From NCBI GenBank assembly GCA_036362985.1, contig JAYGXS010000003.1, positions 77,784,916 through 77,848,915 of the forward strand: a stretch of 64,000 nucleotides of DNA, written 5' to 3'. The DNA comes from Ligula intestinalis. Its lineage: Eukaryota; Platyhelminthes; Cestoda; Diphyllobothriidea; Diphyllobothriidae. Positions 1-12,000 of this stretch are shown here, in pieces. Under the pieces are notes generated by a model, which made no database searches, was not told the origin of the DNA, and saw nothing but the letters and a program-made list of their open reading frames with translations. Position numbers and translations under genes: made by a program. Position 1 is the first letter of the stretch, and each line of letters starts with the position of its first letter.

Positions 1-66
1 TGGTGGTGGTGGTGGTGGTGGTGGTGGTGGTGGTGGTGGTGGTGGTGGTGGTGGTGGTGGTGGTGG
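1..66. repeat. (TGG)n microsatellite
   Basis: The window opens inside an uninterrupted TGG/GGT trinucleotide tract of about 22 units. It continues beyond the left edge, so its full length is unknown. It lies outside any coding exon that I can support. Confidence 0.97.
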
Positions 67-300
67 TATCAGCAACAATATACATTGTAGCAGACGTTGG
101 CGCGGGGCCGAAAATCCAAGAAAGTCGAAATAGCCAAACCGCCAGCAGGTAAACACACGAAAATGACGGAAACCATGGAGTGACGATTGAGTGCAATATG
201 AGGGGGGGGGGTAATCTGCTCCAAACCAGGGTAGAAAGTCACGAGTTAGTGCACGTGTTTGTGCGTGTGCGAGTATGATGCCGAGAAGCTGACTCTGCCT

Positions 301-699
301 CTACGCCGTGCTGTACTGTGCCAGAACGTCAACGAAGAGCAGTGAAAACTCACAAACCGAAAATGCCGCCTTTGGTGAAGTTACGCTGGCTACTGCTTCT
401 GTTGTTGTGGCTGCTGTGTCTCTGTATACAGCAGAAAGAAGAGCAGGGGCCGTGCCGGCCCGCAGCCTTCCGTAGACCTCAGGCTTAAAGTTGGAACTAC
501 AGCTTCGTGGTTCCGCGATATATGTGTTGCGGCTGGTCTTGAAGGCGCGGTAGGGACTGATGATGTCACTGCTTGTGCGATCCGCCAATTCAGGCATAGC
601 CTCTGTCTGTTCGGCCGTAGCAGGTGATTTGGTGGTAGGGACAGGCGGTGACAGAGGCTGTAGGCGGTTGGAGGCTTCACAAAATTCAAAATCCAACAT
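301..699 (-). other. possible Ser/Thr/Pro-rich coding exon
   Basis: An open frame of 132 codons on the minus strand starts MLDFEFCEASNRLQPLSPPV and is rich in Ser, Thr, Pro and Ala. No family is recognised. I see neither a good acceptor upstream nor a clear donor, although a CCTGAG/GTCTAC junction inside the frame could serve as one. Composition resembles the two better-supported exons at 5-6.8 kb on the same strand, so it could belong to the same gene. It could also be a chance open frame in GC-richer sequence. Confidence 0.2.
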
Positions 700-2090
700 A
701 TTGAATGGGTCGAACAGCAGTTAACTTAACACAACCCTCCACAACATCAAGGGGAGGGGGGAAATGCTTTGAATGTAGTCAGCAATAGTAAGCCGTTACG
801 AGAGAATCTATGGTGAAGCGAGTCATTTAGCCGGATTACTTCCGGCGAAACAGTTTTGGCTCGAGTTAGCAGCTTTCTGGAGTATGGTCGGACCTATACA
901 CGTTGGTCTACCACCAATCGGAGCAGACCACATCTTGGGTAGGCGCCCGCCTGGTTAGCTGGCCAATCAGCGTAGACTGCGAGCGCGGACAGTCTAGGCC
1001 GACATCTCGAATGCTTCTTGCTACACCCAAATGTCCCACCTTTGTCCCAAACAAGTGAAATGTGGTGGTGGCCCTCGCGAGCCGTCCAGATACGAACCAT
1101 TGCTCTTTCTAGATATTTGCCCCAAATAAACGGACAGTCCAGTAAATAATGGGTGGGCAGTAATAAAGTCTGTCCGCGGTGTCCTCGAGTACTTCAACTC
1201 GTTCCATTTCTTCAGCGAGCAGCACACAGGGAGGTTGGAAAGTGCAAATAATTTTCTAAATGCTGCTTAAAGGTCGAGATAGCTAGTGATTTCCCGTATG
1301 TTGAATTGCTACAGTTCTTTTCACCCGGTAGTCAGAACAGGTCACTGTTGATAACCACAAGAAAGTGACTAGGTCAGGTGAGGTTTTATTAGGGAAAGAT
1401 AGATAATACCTTTGAAATCCCTCTTGGTACAGAGCAGCTATGATGCAGAACATGTGGCGTTGACAGTATTAGAACTGCGTAAAAAGGGCTGACAGTAAAA
1501 AAACTCCGTAGGCATTGTTCATAATTCTAGCTTTGAATGTCGTTTGTGGGATTTTAAGGAGAAAAACTGTCGCCCGTGGGGTGAGGGGGGGGACCAATGA
1601 CAGCTGTCTTCTGAAAGCGCTGGCTAAACCTGATAAAGCTTCCTGTAGGCCGTGGAAGTTCCAGATAAAATCGTAATTGAGAAGCAAGTGAAGTAATTTA
1701 TGGAAAAACTGCTACAATGGAAACTGTCTTTTTAGTCATGCTGACTGTACGCCAAACGGTTCCGTAGAAAGGTAAGCAGTGGAAAAATCGCTAGGTGTGA
1801 GGATTTATAATTTTGAAAAAAGAATAGCGAAGCCGAGGCAGTCTAGGGTTTTTTGTAGAAACTGAATGCTTGTTCTATTACAGTACTTTTTCCACTTACA
1901 ATGAAAGGTGATTCATTTGGCGGTGCGTATCGCCAAGATACCAGAAGACGTGGCGCCCTGTGAGCCAATCCACTTCTCGTGAAAACTCGTAGAATGTCTA
2001 ACTTGTTAATACTTATTCCGCTTCAGCCTAATAGTTTTCGCTTGAAGCCAACAGAGTTAACTTTGGTATTTTATCGACAAACGGAGCGCA
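700..2090. other. no recognisable gene
   Basis: I see only short open frames of shadow type and no protein family, RNA gene or clear repeat structure here. Confidence 0.5.
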
Positions 2091-2099
2091 CTCACGAAG

Positions 2100-2250
2100 C
2101 TTTTCTGCCTTTTTGGGAGTCATCAGGTGGTGGTAGCTCAACTCCAGTGTAGTAGCGGAAATTGCCGTCACACCCGAGTTTCGAACTCGCGTCTCTCCGG
2201 CCAGAAGCGAACACTGTAACCCTCGAGCCACGGGTCCGCCGTGTTGTCGG
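2100..2250 (-). repeat. tRNA-headed SINE-like repeat (copy 6)
   Basis: Read on the minus strand, a tRNA-like stretch with box A-like GTGGCTCGAGGG and box B-like GAGTTCGAAACTC is followed by a tail with CTGATGACTCC and GGCAGAAA. This is a diverged form of the body motif shared by the copies near 4.5, 32.9 and 35.0 kb. The anticodon-arm geometry is poor, so it is a retroposed repeat, not a tRNA gene. Confidence 0.5.
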
Positions 2251-2785
2251 TTTTTGATCGGGACTATATTTTATTGGGTAATTCTACTCCGATCCGTTTC
2301 AGGATGTACCCACCATGGTTCACTGTCATTTTTGCGAAACTTAACTTTGGTTCCGGACATGCGTAGAGCGAGCTGTTGTAAGACCGTGTGAGCACGTGCC
2401 CACTGCCAACTTTGTGTGTGGCATATATAGGCGGGGCCTTTTACGGGCGGAATAATTTGGAGATAGTTACAACGGGAACGGTGTCCTCATTCATCGTGAC
2501 AGTACGTTCAACTGCTTGGTAAGAATCTAGGCAGTACGGACATTGTTGGATGTGAGGGTTTATACTTGTAATAGACGCAGCCGAATAGGGTGTAGTGCTG
2601 GGGATTTTCAAGTTGAAAAGTTTAACTAATAGCTGCATGCACTAAAAAAGGACTCGGTTCTGTTTAGTTGACGCCATATACGTAGGCGTTTGCGGATGGT
2701 AGTCTAGAGTACGGTTCTATCTTAAGTAGCGACCTCTCCTAGCATTGAAACTGCTGCCTCTACGCACTTGTGCTTCTATCTACGA

Positions 2786-2870
2786 TTGTCTCTGATGATG
2801 GATTCCAGCAAAAATCCGAAGCGTCAGGCCAGTATATTTCTTGTTCCAGCGCTCGAATCTTCTCCTTCTG
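2786..2870 (+). repeat. hammerhead-ribozyme-like repeat, copy H1
   Basis: The sequence carries the hammerhead core CTGATGA (2792-2798), a stem II formed by GGATT and AATCC, and GAAGCGTC (2818-2825) in place of GAAACGTC. Helix I can pair the TCT before the core with AGG after the cleavage-site C. Downstream TTGTTCCAGCGCTCGAATCT matches the flank of the copies near 29.1 and 61.6 kb. The very short helix III is the form known from Penelope-like retroelements. One core change (A to G) makes this copy probably impaired. Confidence 0.6.
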
Positions 2871-4250
2871 AATATAGTACTCTTCTTAATAAATCCAGGC
2901 ATCACAAAAGAATGCATGAATCAACAGAACGCCAGAGAAGGCGGGCATTAACGCTGCTTCTAATATACCGACATTTGTTCATACTTGGAGGTGATTCAGT
3001 CTGCAGAAATCAGGGAAGATAACGCAGTAGAGATTATCAGAATAAGACATTCAATTTGCAAGATCTTTAAGCGCTATTACAGTGTGGAAATAACGCGGTC
3101 AATCTCCCCCCCCCCGTAGTATGAGTGGGGACTGTGCAAGGTGGGGGGGGAACCAGTCGGTCTGATCTAGACTAATAACAGAGAACCAAATTTTGAAGTA
3201 TGAGCTCAAACGTTTCCCAGAAACCAACTTCCTGGGAACACAATCGAGACCAGCCCGAAGGCCAAACATGACTAAGAGCCATTTTTCCCAGCAGGCTTTT
3301 CTACTTGAGCCGCCATTTTTTCCTTGGTTCATTCGAATGGAAATTGTCTCATATATACGTTGGTTGACCTACTTCGGCCATTGTTTATCCGAACTACAAT
3401 GAAGTCACCAGTGCAGGACGCCAGCGCCGGTTTGAAAGCAGTCCAATTTGGCCTATATTTGACAAAATTTCCAAGGATATCTATCTAAGATGTCAAAAAT
3501 CACAGTCAATGACGATTATGGATTCCTTTTGATTGCCCGGTGTTTTGATTTTGTGCGCTTGATTTTATTTCTTGTGAATGGAGGACGTTTTGGCAGAAAA
3601 TTTTGAAAATACATTTTAAAAATAAGGCATATCTCTCTCTCTGTCACTTTGAAAGTGTTTACACCTGCTGCGCACGGAAAAAACCTGCTTCTCCGGTAGG
3701 GAAAAACAAAGACAAAGAATAACAAGCAAAAAAGGGGGGAGGGGGACGAAGAGCAGAAACCGGAGTGTTTGAAGGGGTTTTGTTGGTTGTCATTCTTCGT
3801 AGCTTCCTCTGGCTTGATAATAGGCGGACCTACCCTCGGAGTCAATCAATCTAACCGATCTAGGGGCGTGTGCACAGGAAGTAGAGGAAAAAAAGAAGGC
3901 TTGCCAAATGGAGACAATACTTGGCCCAAAAGAGCTCTAACTAGTCGACACACACACACACATACAAGGGTGGCGCCCAGACAGCGCCAAAGGTGCCGTT
4001 CTGTTACCATGCGCGCAAGAAATAAGCCCATTCCCCTGCGCGCGACCGATCTCCAGGCCGAGTAACAAGTCTGAGCAAGAGACGACGCAATATGTCGGAT
4101 AACAAAACCAGTCATTTCAACCTTGGAAAAAAGCATGAACATCACAAACTCCCAGTTGTAGATCAACGACATTGATTATTCTTGCCAGCAGTACCTGTCA
4201 ACGAATTCAGCAATACATCTTCATAATGCTATTCCTTCGATTTCGCCTGA
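2871..4250. other. no recognisable gene; simple-sequence patches
   Basis: This interval contains poly-C and poly-G runs near 3108 and 3143, a short CT run near 3632, poly-G patches near 3735 and a short (CA)n near 3951. Open frames overlap on both strands and show no recognisable domain. Nothing here supports a gene. Confidence 0.5.
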
Positions 4251-4319
4251 GCATAATCGACGCGGTTTTTAAACGCTCAATGACCGATGAATCTAGGTTC
4301 CGATCCCAGGCAGACAGCG

Positions 4320-4400
4320 GTAATAAACAACGGTAGATGGGCGCTCACCGATCGGTTACAGGACTCGCTCGTGCCGCTCTCGAGCCACGCCAACAGTCGC
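4320..4400 (-). repeat. SINE-like repeat fragment, opposite orientation
   Basis: On the minus strand the motif ACCGATCGGTGAGCGCCCAT recurs. It matches the leader of the two plus-strand copies at 4476 and 32872, and GGCGTGGCTCGAGAGC lies just upstream. It is a partial copy arranged head to head with the next repeat. Confidence 0.45.
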
Positions 4401-4475
4401 ATAACCGCTAGGGATGAAGGTCCAAGAGTGGTCCCCAAGGCAGAATGCAAGGGTTGAGCCCAGTAACCGATGGGT

Positions 4476-4700
4476 GAACGCCAATCCATCCATGCTAATA
4501 TTCCCGATTGAAACCGACAAGACGACGAGCTGGTGGCGCACTGGGTTAGAGTGTTTGACTTCTAACCAACAAGGTCGCGGGCTCAAGTCCCGGTATGCCG
4601 CAAAAGCCGGGGTTGAGAATGGCTAACTGATGACGGCCATTTAACCAGAAACGGAAAATCCAGTCTCACGCACCTTTATCGGTATTCCTTCTCGTTGCGA
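4476..4700 (+). repeat. tRNA-headed SINE-like repeat (copy 1)
   Basis: A leader with ACCGATGGGTGAACGCC and ATTCCCGATTGAAACCG is followed by a tRNA-like head. The head has box A-like GTGGCGCACTGGGTTAGAG and box B-like GGGCTCAAGTCCC, consistent with an internal RNA polymerase III promoter. The body that follows (GGCTAACTGATGACGGCCAT, then CCAGAAACGG) is shared with copies at 32.9, 35.0, 43.3 and 49.5 kb. The order of leader, head and body is the same as at 32.9 kb, which shows a dispersed family and not a chance match. Confidence 0.75.
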
Positions 4701-4817
4701 CTGTCAACGACTACTGTAGATTGGGCCCCAAGACCCAACAGAACAACCAATTCCTTTAAACTGATTGGTTGACGCTCTGATGCCAATGGCGCAATAAAGG
4801 TCCAACTTACACTTATA

Positions 4818-4901
4818 CAGTAGTCGCCGGTTATTAGGCCCACGGTTAGTAGGCCCAGCCGCTTATTAAGCCCAGGTGGGCCTAATAACCAGCGACTACT
4901 G
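4818..4901. mobile_element. 84-bp hairpin MITE with TA target duplication
   Basis: The element starts CAGTAGTCGCCGGTTATTAG and ends with the inverse complement of CAGTAGTCGCTGGTTATTAG. The terminal inverted repeats are 26 bp with one mismatch. TA flanks both ends (4816-4817 and 4902-4903), the target duplication of Tc1/mariner/pogo transposition. The interior is only about 30 bp and carries the related unit GCTTATTAAGCCCA. No transposase is encoded, so this is a non-autonomous element that could fold into a near-perfect hairpin. Confidence 0.85.
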
Positions 4902-4953
4902 TAATTCAGTCAATTAATTTGGCTATTTGCCCATAATAATTAGTTTTGCCCAT

Positions 4954-5462
4954 TTATAAGAGTAGAAAGTTTGGGGAAAATTGCAGCCTCTTAATGACTC
5001 TATGACAAGCTTGAAAGTAGCTCGGTAGTAAATAAAACTTGCAAGGGGGTGCGAGAAAGCGTTCCGGTTTGGGGGGTGGAGCGGAATGCAGCTTACCCGC
5101 AGATAAATGTGCCTGGTTGGGGAATAGATCGTGGGAGAAGCCGTTAGGACGCGCGTACGGGTGCGCACGTGCACGGGGGAACCAAGAGTTGGGGCCCGCA
5201 TCACTGACCCGCAGTGTGGGCGTACCAACTTGGGTCGTTGTTGTATGGAGACAGCAACTGACCGGTGCGGAGGACTTTCCCGGAATGCTGTCCGCACTGG
5301 GGGTGGACGAGACAGTCGGGGCTTCAGAGGCAGTCGTAGGGAAGGAGGAGGGTACAGGAGGGCGTTTTTCCGTCTTCGAGTCCAGCTGCCCAGAAGTTGT
5401 GTCGGGCTGCTGAGGGGATGAGTCGGGAGTACTTCGCGACTTTGCACAGCTACTTCCGTTGC
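4954..5462 (-). CDS. tentative Ser/Pro-rich exon, unknown gene (exon b)
   Basis: On the minus strand a good acceptor (GTGTGTCTTTTAG) at 5463-5465 opens a frame of about 170 codons, starting GNGSSCAKSRSTPDSSPQQP after splicing. Composition is Ser, Thr and Pro rich, suggesting a disordered region. The frame is read with the first two bases completing a codon, which fits the one-base overhang at the end of exon a at 6522. The real 3' limit is uncertain: the frame runs to a stop at 4954, but GT dinucleotides inside, for example CTGCGG/GTCAGTG, could be donors. No domain or family is recognised, so no function is assigned. Confidence 0.4.
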
Positions 5463-5904
5463 CTAAAAGACACACAGCAACAAAGTGTCAAGGCATTGGG
5501 AGATTGGGCTGCAATCAGGGAAGCATAAATCTAGGGGAAGACACGCTGAAAACCCGACACCGACTCGTGCCTGTAAACTACTAACTGGCCCAGAGGCGAC
5601 CGCTTGACTGTGATCAGGAAGGCACAATATCACAAGAGGAGCGATTGGCCAGGAGCAGTCCATGACACTGGATCCGGGTGCGTCAGCAAGTATGCCTTGC
5701 AGAACACGGACTGAACACGATACTTTTAGGTTTCCTGGACATTTTCGGCAATATTGTTCAAATAATTCATTTGACTCCCTACTAAGTAAGTCTGCCTGGT
5801 ACTCACCTAGAGGATTCTAGATGGCTTGCTTAAGAAACCACGCTTGGTCAGATGGGCGTGTAAATTGACCAAAGTGTACTTAAACTCGGAGTTCCCGGTG
5901 GGGA

Positions 5905-6000
5905 TTCGATAACTCACTTGGCTAGAGCGTTGGCTGTACTTGAGCCTTCCCTTTGCTTGCGTGAGTTCGAGTCGTCAAGTTTTTTTCTTACATAGGTTGA
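5905..6000 (+). repeat. weak tRNA-like repeat fragment
   Basis: CTTGGCTAGAGCGTTGGCTG followed about 35 bases later by GAGTTCGAGTC resembles polymerase III boxes A and B. There is no matching body sequence beyond a possible ACTGACGGCCG near 6155, so this is only a probable diverged copy. Confidence 0.3.
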
Positions 6001-6521
6001 AAGAATTATTTAAACCTGCAAAAAAACTTCGTGTTTGTTTAAATAGTAATTACTATTTAATATGTAACTGTGTGCAAGGGTTCTATAAGTCCAGAACCCC
6101 GGACCTCCCTCGTATGAACTCAGGCATATTTTTCCCCTTAGGATACACGTAGCACTGACGGCCGTTTTGAGGGACCATACAGACTGATTCCGGTCAGACT
6201 ACTGTGCCAGTGGATAGCAATGCTCCTGCCCTTTGTGATGCCGGGCATGTTAACTGTTTGCCAGCTTCGTCGGTTGTAATTAATCGAAGGCTGCATCGCA
6301 GTACGGCAAACCATTCGTTGACTGCGAAAAGTAACCCCCAGGCATGAATCCTACCGTAAATTACACCAACGCCAACATCGTGTGTCGCCCACACAATGCC
6401 AACCGCTACGTCTAATCCCAGAACCCGTCAATCGCAATGCTACAGAGTCATAGGCGAGGAACGAGTGAATGCGGCAACAAAGTCGCAGCGTGTTGTTAGC
6501 ACATGCACCTAAACTGCTAAC

Positions 6522-6840
6522 CTGTGCGCCGAAAAAATAGCTTTCGGAATTCGAACCAGATGGAATTATTGGAGGATTTCTGCGAAGAAGATCGCTTCGC
6601 CTTCATTTCGTGCTCTGTTTGCGTGCGCGGTCTTGATTCCATCGAGGTTGGAGATGCGAGGCGGTAGGGGGGTGACTGCAGGTGGGGTGGAGACGTTTCC
6701 AGTTTGTGCGTCGACAATCGGGGCATTTCGCGGGCAAGCGTCAAACAGATTCCACTATCAGAAGCACTGGGACTCAGTGGTGGGTTCTGGCTTCCGGTGG
6801 GGATGCTTGGATGGTGAAGAACTCGGGTTTCGCTGGCGGA
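6522..6840 (-). CDS. tentative Ser/Pro-rich exon, unknown gene (exon a)
   Basis: On the minus strand a pyrimidine-rich acceptor (CTTCCCATATCTGACTTCAG) ends at 6841. It opens a 106-codon frame beginning SASETRVLHHPSIPTGSQNP and ending IWFEFRKLFFRRT, with donor G/GTTAGC at 6522. An in-frame TGA lies directly upstream of the acceptor, so the frame is usable only if it begins there. It ends with one base over, matching the phase needed at 5462 (intron about 1.06 kb). The Ser/Pro-rich content and basic, aromatic C-terminal end look protein-like, but no family is recognised. Confidence 0.4.
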
Positions 6841-6999
6841 CTGAAGTCAGATATGGGAAGAGGAAAATGGTTGATTGTGAAAGAAACAGCTAGACGGCAT
6901 CAGTAAATTTGGAAATCACTTCAAAGCAAAAGGAATCCTGAATTAAGTATGACAGTGACAACGGTAGGAAAGGCATATGTCTCAGATACGATCGGCAAA

Positions 7000-8940
7000 A
7001 GGGTGGAAGGAAGTGAGAGGAATCAGCGGTTAAGAGAAGTAGGCAAGTAGAGGTTCACTACAAGCAAGTTAGCATGACACAGTCAGTCACCCGGGTTGAT
7101 CAATTGAAGGGAGGATAAAAGTGCTAAACTTACCGGGAAGTTCAAACACTATGAGCTTGCGATGACACTAACTAAATAGACCAGAGAGCTTTTAGTACAT
7201 ATGAGTAGTGCATACGCCTCAAGACTACCACATTATTTGTAGCTTTAAACCCACCGCCAACCATAACACGAGAAAAGGGTAGCCGAGCAATGTTTACTTA
7301 AATAAATATAGAAGTCAGCATTGCATAGTAAACCTATCTCTCGGCCACATACTACATCCTTATGTACCTAACCTTTAGTCTGCCTTCTTATAACTGGGCT
7401 AAGAGTAAAGCAACAAGAATTCAAACAACAGGAGCACGTGATGAGATCGAACTGGACAAATAAACGACGATTACGAATTCAAACTTGTTACTTTTCGGGA
7501 TAAATTGTGGATACAGTGTCACCCGATAATGTGTGGGCTCCTACATAGAGCGATAGTTCAGGATAACGCCGCATTTAATAAGCCCTATGTTCAACGACAA
7601 AGCATAAGCTTGGTGGAGCCGAGGATGCATTTTCGCCAAATGCAGTAGACACTACTCGATTCGTGGAAAAAACGGCACTTATTTTAACAGGAGGGGTTCG
7701 TTTGGGGTGCATGGAAATATAGAACTCCCGGATTGCAAGTGAACTTGTGCTTAGTCCCAGGGAAGGTTAGGCTTATGATTAATATTGGCCGTAGAGCTTG
7801 GGCTGGAGTTAGAACACAACAGAAAGGAATCAGCCGGCATTTGGCGTAGGATGCATATTTCCGTATCGTACCGAGGGTTTTTACCAGGGTGTACCCGGAG
7901 TAGTTGAATTTTTTCTGATTGTTTTTCCATCGGAAAATAACGAGAACTCCACGGCACATTTGCACATGCAGGGCTTTACAGACAGGCTGAATTGGACGAC
8001 ATCTGCGTTACTCCTGACGCTATCGTAATGTAGCTAAAGGCTCATGCGCGTCTACCACCAATACAGCAGATTGCCTATCTCATCAAATGTCAATCTACAT
8101 TTCGATCCGAAAAAACTTTTTGTGGTTGGGCTTTAAGATTGATTATCATGCAACCTAGTCTCGGGATATTTTATTCACGTCAGAATGCCGGCTTTGAATG
8201 GCACGCCGCTCTCTGGCCACCTGCAAAACCAACGCCCTGTCACAAACGATTCTTTACGAAAAATGATTTTTTAACTGATTTCCGAAGTCCTTAAACTATC
8301 AAGTAAACTTTATGGAAAACATACACGAAAATGTTCTTGGAAGTTTGTACTAAAGTAGAACTTTCAGTTTTGAAAAACGTTTCCAGTTGCCGAATAATTT
8401 TTGTCCCGAGCTGTCGTTGCACATGTGCTTAGGGTTTCCAAACAAAGAAAATCCACCTATTTGTCTACGATAGGTGGAAGAGGTTATATAGTTCTCATGG
8501 AAGGTTGCATTGAATTTGGACAGACAGATACGATACTCTATGAATAGACATTTCAAGGTCTTGAAAATTTCATAATCAGGAATGTGTTAAAAAAACAGAA
8601 AGTTACGCATTTATCAAGTACATCATTTGTAGAAGACGTATTTTTCCACCAAATAAAAATTTTCTACCAGACTTAAATGTTGTTATGCCGGGGGGGCTGA
8701 AACTCTTTCCTCGATCAATTCAGTCCACTGAAGCTTAACTATATGGCGACAGCTGAACCGGTTCGGCTGGTGAGGCCTATTTATCTGCAAATCCTTTTCC
8801 AGACTGAGGGCCCATCATATTGCCATATGGTCTCGTACTGTTTATATCACGGAATCAAACGACCATTTAACTCCTCGTCATCAACAGGCGCATAGGGCTA
8901 ATTGTCAAAGGTCTGCGCGAAAAAAATTCTAGGAAGCAGT
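7000..8940. other. no recognisable gene
   Basis: The sequence is moderately AT-rich with short open frames only. I see no conserved domain, no splice-bounded exon and no clear repeat. Confidence 0.5.
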
Positions 8941-8954
8941 CAGGAAGAAAAAAG

Positions 8955-9016
8955 CGCGATCGCTGGAACACGTACGTGACGTTTCTGGTTAAAAATCGAA
9001 ACGATCACCAGAGGTG
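8955..9016 (-). repeat. hammerhead-ribozyme-like repeat, copy H2 (degenerate)
   Basis: On the minus strand CTGGTGA (9005-9011, core A changed to G) is followed by a poorly paired stem II and an intact GAAACGTC (8978-8985). The flank GTGTTCCAGCGATCGCGC matches the flank of the other copies (CCAGCAATCAAG at 61.6 kb, CCAGTGATC at 29.2 kb). It is a decayed member of the same family. Confidence 0.5.
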
Positions 9017-9019
9017 GAA

Positions 9020-12000
9020 TCAGATAGGAGTAATGTAATGCACAACTCCAGTTTTCACTGCTCACGTCAAGGTCATGTTTGGTAGCGGCTGTGGTCTGCA
9101 CGGACAAAAAAAACTGAAAAATGAGTAAACTGACTACAATCCTTCCCAGATGGGGTGGGATTTAATTTTGAAAACTAATGACTATGAAGGGACATGTTTT
9201 AAAAGTACTGAACAAACTTACTGTTAAAAATAGCCGACTGGTATCCACGGAGGTTGTTCGTGTGGCGCAACTGCCAGATCCTTTGGAAGTTTGCGTCGGA
9301 TGAGCTGTGAGACACTGACAATGCCACAGGTAGTCACCTACGGATTGTTTATTTCCCATAAAACTACAAAAAATGGGAAAAAACGGTTTACAGCGGCCGC
9401 ATGATTCAAAAATAATCATGGAGAAAAGCGCTTGCGGTAAATAAAAGGTCGAAAAGAAGAGAAGGATGCTACGATACTTTACGAGGAACCGATGCCAACT
9501 TGAAAATTAATAAAAATGAGACAATGGCAGACATTCTTAAGAATGACAACTGTGTATGCTAGTGTTACAGAGTAAAACTCTAGACGATGACAAAATGGAG
9601 AAATTCAGTCGTAAAAATCAGTCATTTATTTAAAAAGGCCTTAAAATTTGCGGGCAGAGCATGTTTTGCATAGTTTTGCAAAACATAATCCGAAAGGGCC
9701 GACCATGTACACAGAACAAAAAGGACCAAAAATAGTGACTTTACGTGTCGTGTACAGTTGCGGATGTGGAAGGTACCCTAGGAAAGACCAGAGTTCTCAA
9801 TGGTGCCTTAGCAGAGAAAATACAGGTTTTACGACAGCAGGATACTTTGACCATTTGTACATAAACGTATGCGCATGCGCTCCTTACTGCCTGGTTTGTT
9901 TATCTATTATCTTTCGCAGATGAACTGAGACACAAACAAAAAATATCAGGCGTGTTCCGTGCATGATCCACACATATTAGACTGAAGTTTCCGTGTGGGA
10001 AGTGTGGCGAATTAACAAGACGGGTTGTTGGTCACTAAAGTGTGGAGAGATCACTATAGAAGAATAGAGATAAGTCGGTCAGCTTCGATAAAATGAACAG
10101 TCTTTGCGTCACAACCATCTGAATGTAAGGCCGTAGGCGACATAAGCGAAAAATAGCCCCACTCGAAAGCAAATCTTCGTAACACTTTTCAGAACACGCT
10201 GGATCAGTCTAGTGTTTAGATCTGGCGTGTGGAAGAACAGACAACAAAGGCGCGTTCTTGCGAGGACCTAGCTAAGGCCCAGAATGTGCGTATAAAAAAT
10301 ACGAGGTATGAAGTTGACCGTCACAGAGATACTGGTATGGACTTTTGACGGACTGTTTCTGTTGCACACGTATAGGCCGCAATAGCCAACGGCGTCTCTT
10401 TATTAAAAGCAGCCGGTTTTGCACTGAAACATGCCCTTCCGGGTACCTCTCAGATGAAACAAGGTCACAACAGGCGTTGGCGCGAGGGCTAGATCTGACT
10501 CGCTCATAGTGCAAGCGCGGTGCGCCTTCGGGACAATCCAAACTGCAGGGACTTTCGTCGTGTTCACACTTTTTATTGCGCATATACAGTGCTCAGGTCT
10601 TTAGGGCTAGCCTATCAAATCACTTGACTTCGCTCGGGGGTCTGAATACAATCAACAGTGGGGTTGGTGGTGGTGGTGAGGGGTTCGATTTTGGTATAAA
10701 TTAAACGAGTCACAATTAACGCCATGATGGTTCAAATGAATTGTTAAATCCGCTGGTGGTCAATCTGTTAAACGCATTTTAAGGTAAATCCGTGTGGAAA
10801 GTACGGAGAGAATAGTCGGATAGTTCGTCGCTAATAAAGTTTAACGTGAAATTTGAAATATTTGAGTAATGAAGTCGTTAGGGAGTTGGCTTTTACGAGA
10901 GACGTCGAGGATAACAATGTTAGTTCGAAGAACCAGTGGTATAACAGCATAAACTATTTGGGTATGAAGGTTGGAGGAAAACGTACTAATAGGAAATTTA
11001 CCCCATATCTTTCACAAACGCTTCAATTTTGTCATAAGTGTTATCTACTGTAGATTTCGTGTTGCAAGGGCAGGTAAGCTGTACATAATTTCAGGGATTC
11101 GACTAGTCGCACCTGTTTGATATACGTCGTGGTGGCGATGTACTCTTCATCCAATTCCTCCTCTGTTTTAGGTGCTCATATTTTATTCGCAGACCAAGTG
11201 CTTCCGCTCTTCTCGCAATTGACATAATCAGTGTAGGCAATCTGTTTGCCGACTGTTCCAGCCTATTGCCACCACTCTTTAGACTTCTGCTAAACCCTTC
11301 GGTGTCTTACTTGTTCAAAACGTCTATGTAGATTCCCAGGAAGAAAAATAAAAAAAATGTACACTTAAGGCCCAAGGGCCCTTCATTACTCTATTTTGAA
11401 GTGGTATATGGAACCAAACCAAACTTCATCAGATTAGTAATTAGTAGGGATAATCTTCCGAAAGTACTAAAAAAGCAAGTTTTTTAAAGCTGCTTCCCTC
11501 GGAATTAGGGGAGATATCCGGATCTTGATGGGAAACGTTTTGCCGAAGAAAAAAATCATTTGAAACGATGTGTTAACGAAAAGTATTCCTGGATTATAAA
11601 CGTTATTCATCTTTTTGGATTATCGTACTCAGTGTATAGTAAATACACTCGAGTGTTCATGATTACTATAGTAATGGTGAACTTAATTGAGACTCACATG
11701 TTCGCTTGTATTGGGATGGGCATCATGTGCATCTTCAAGCGATGCTTACAATAAAAAACGTCACTGTTTGTGTATAACAAACAGTACCAAAAATAATAAA
11801 CTAATTATTTGAACAGCAACTACATAATATGCGAGTCTGGAGTCAATATTCGCGTCCGAGGGTGAGGCAACATCAAAATTGTTACGTTGCAGCTCGATCA
11901 AAAACATAACATTTGACGCTACGATTATGCATGATGGTAGTGTCAATTTAACCAATCACGTGTTTCAACATTCCTATAGCGAGAAGTTGCGATAAGAGTA

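Noticed and set aside
4530..4595. tRNA gene
   Set aside because: Boxes A and B are present, but the cloverleaf is imperfect and the sequence sits inside a repeated leader-head-body unit, so it is a SINE head.
11764..11789. Short inverted repeat ACTGTTTGT/ACAAACAGT as a regulatory or terminator hairpin
   Set aside because: Nine base pairs in AT-rich eukaryotic DNA can arise by chance and nothing nearby uses it.
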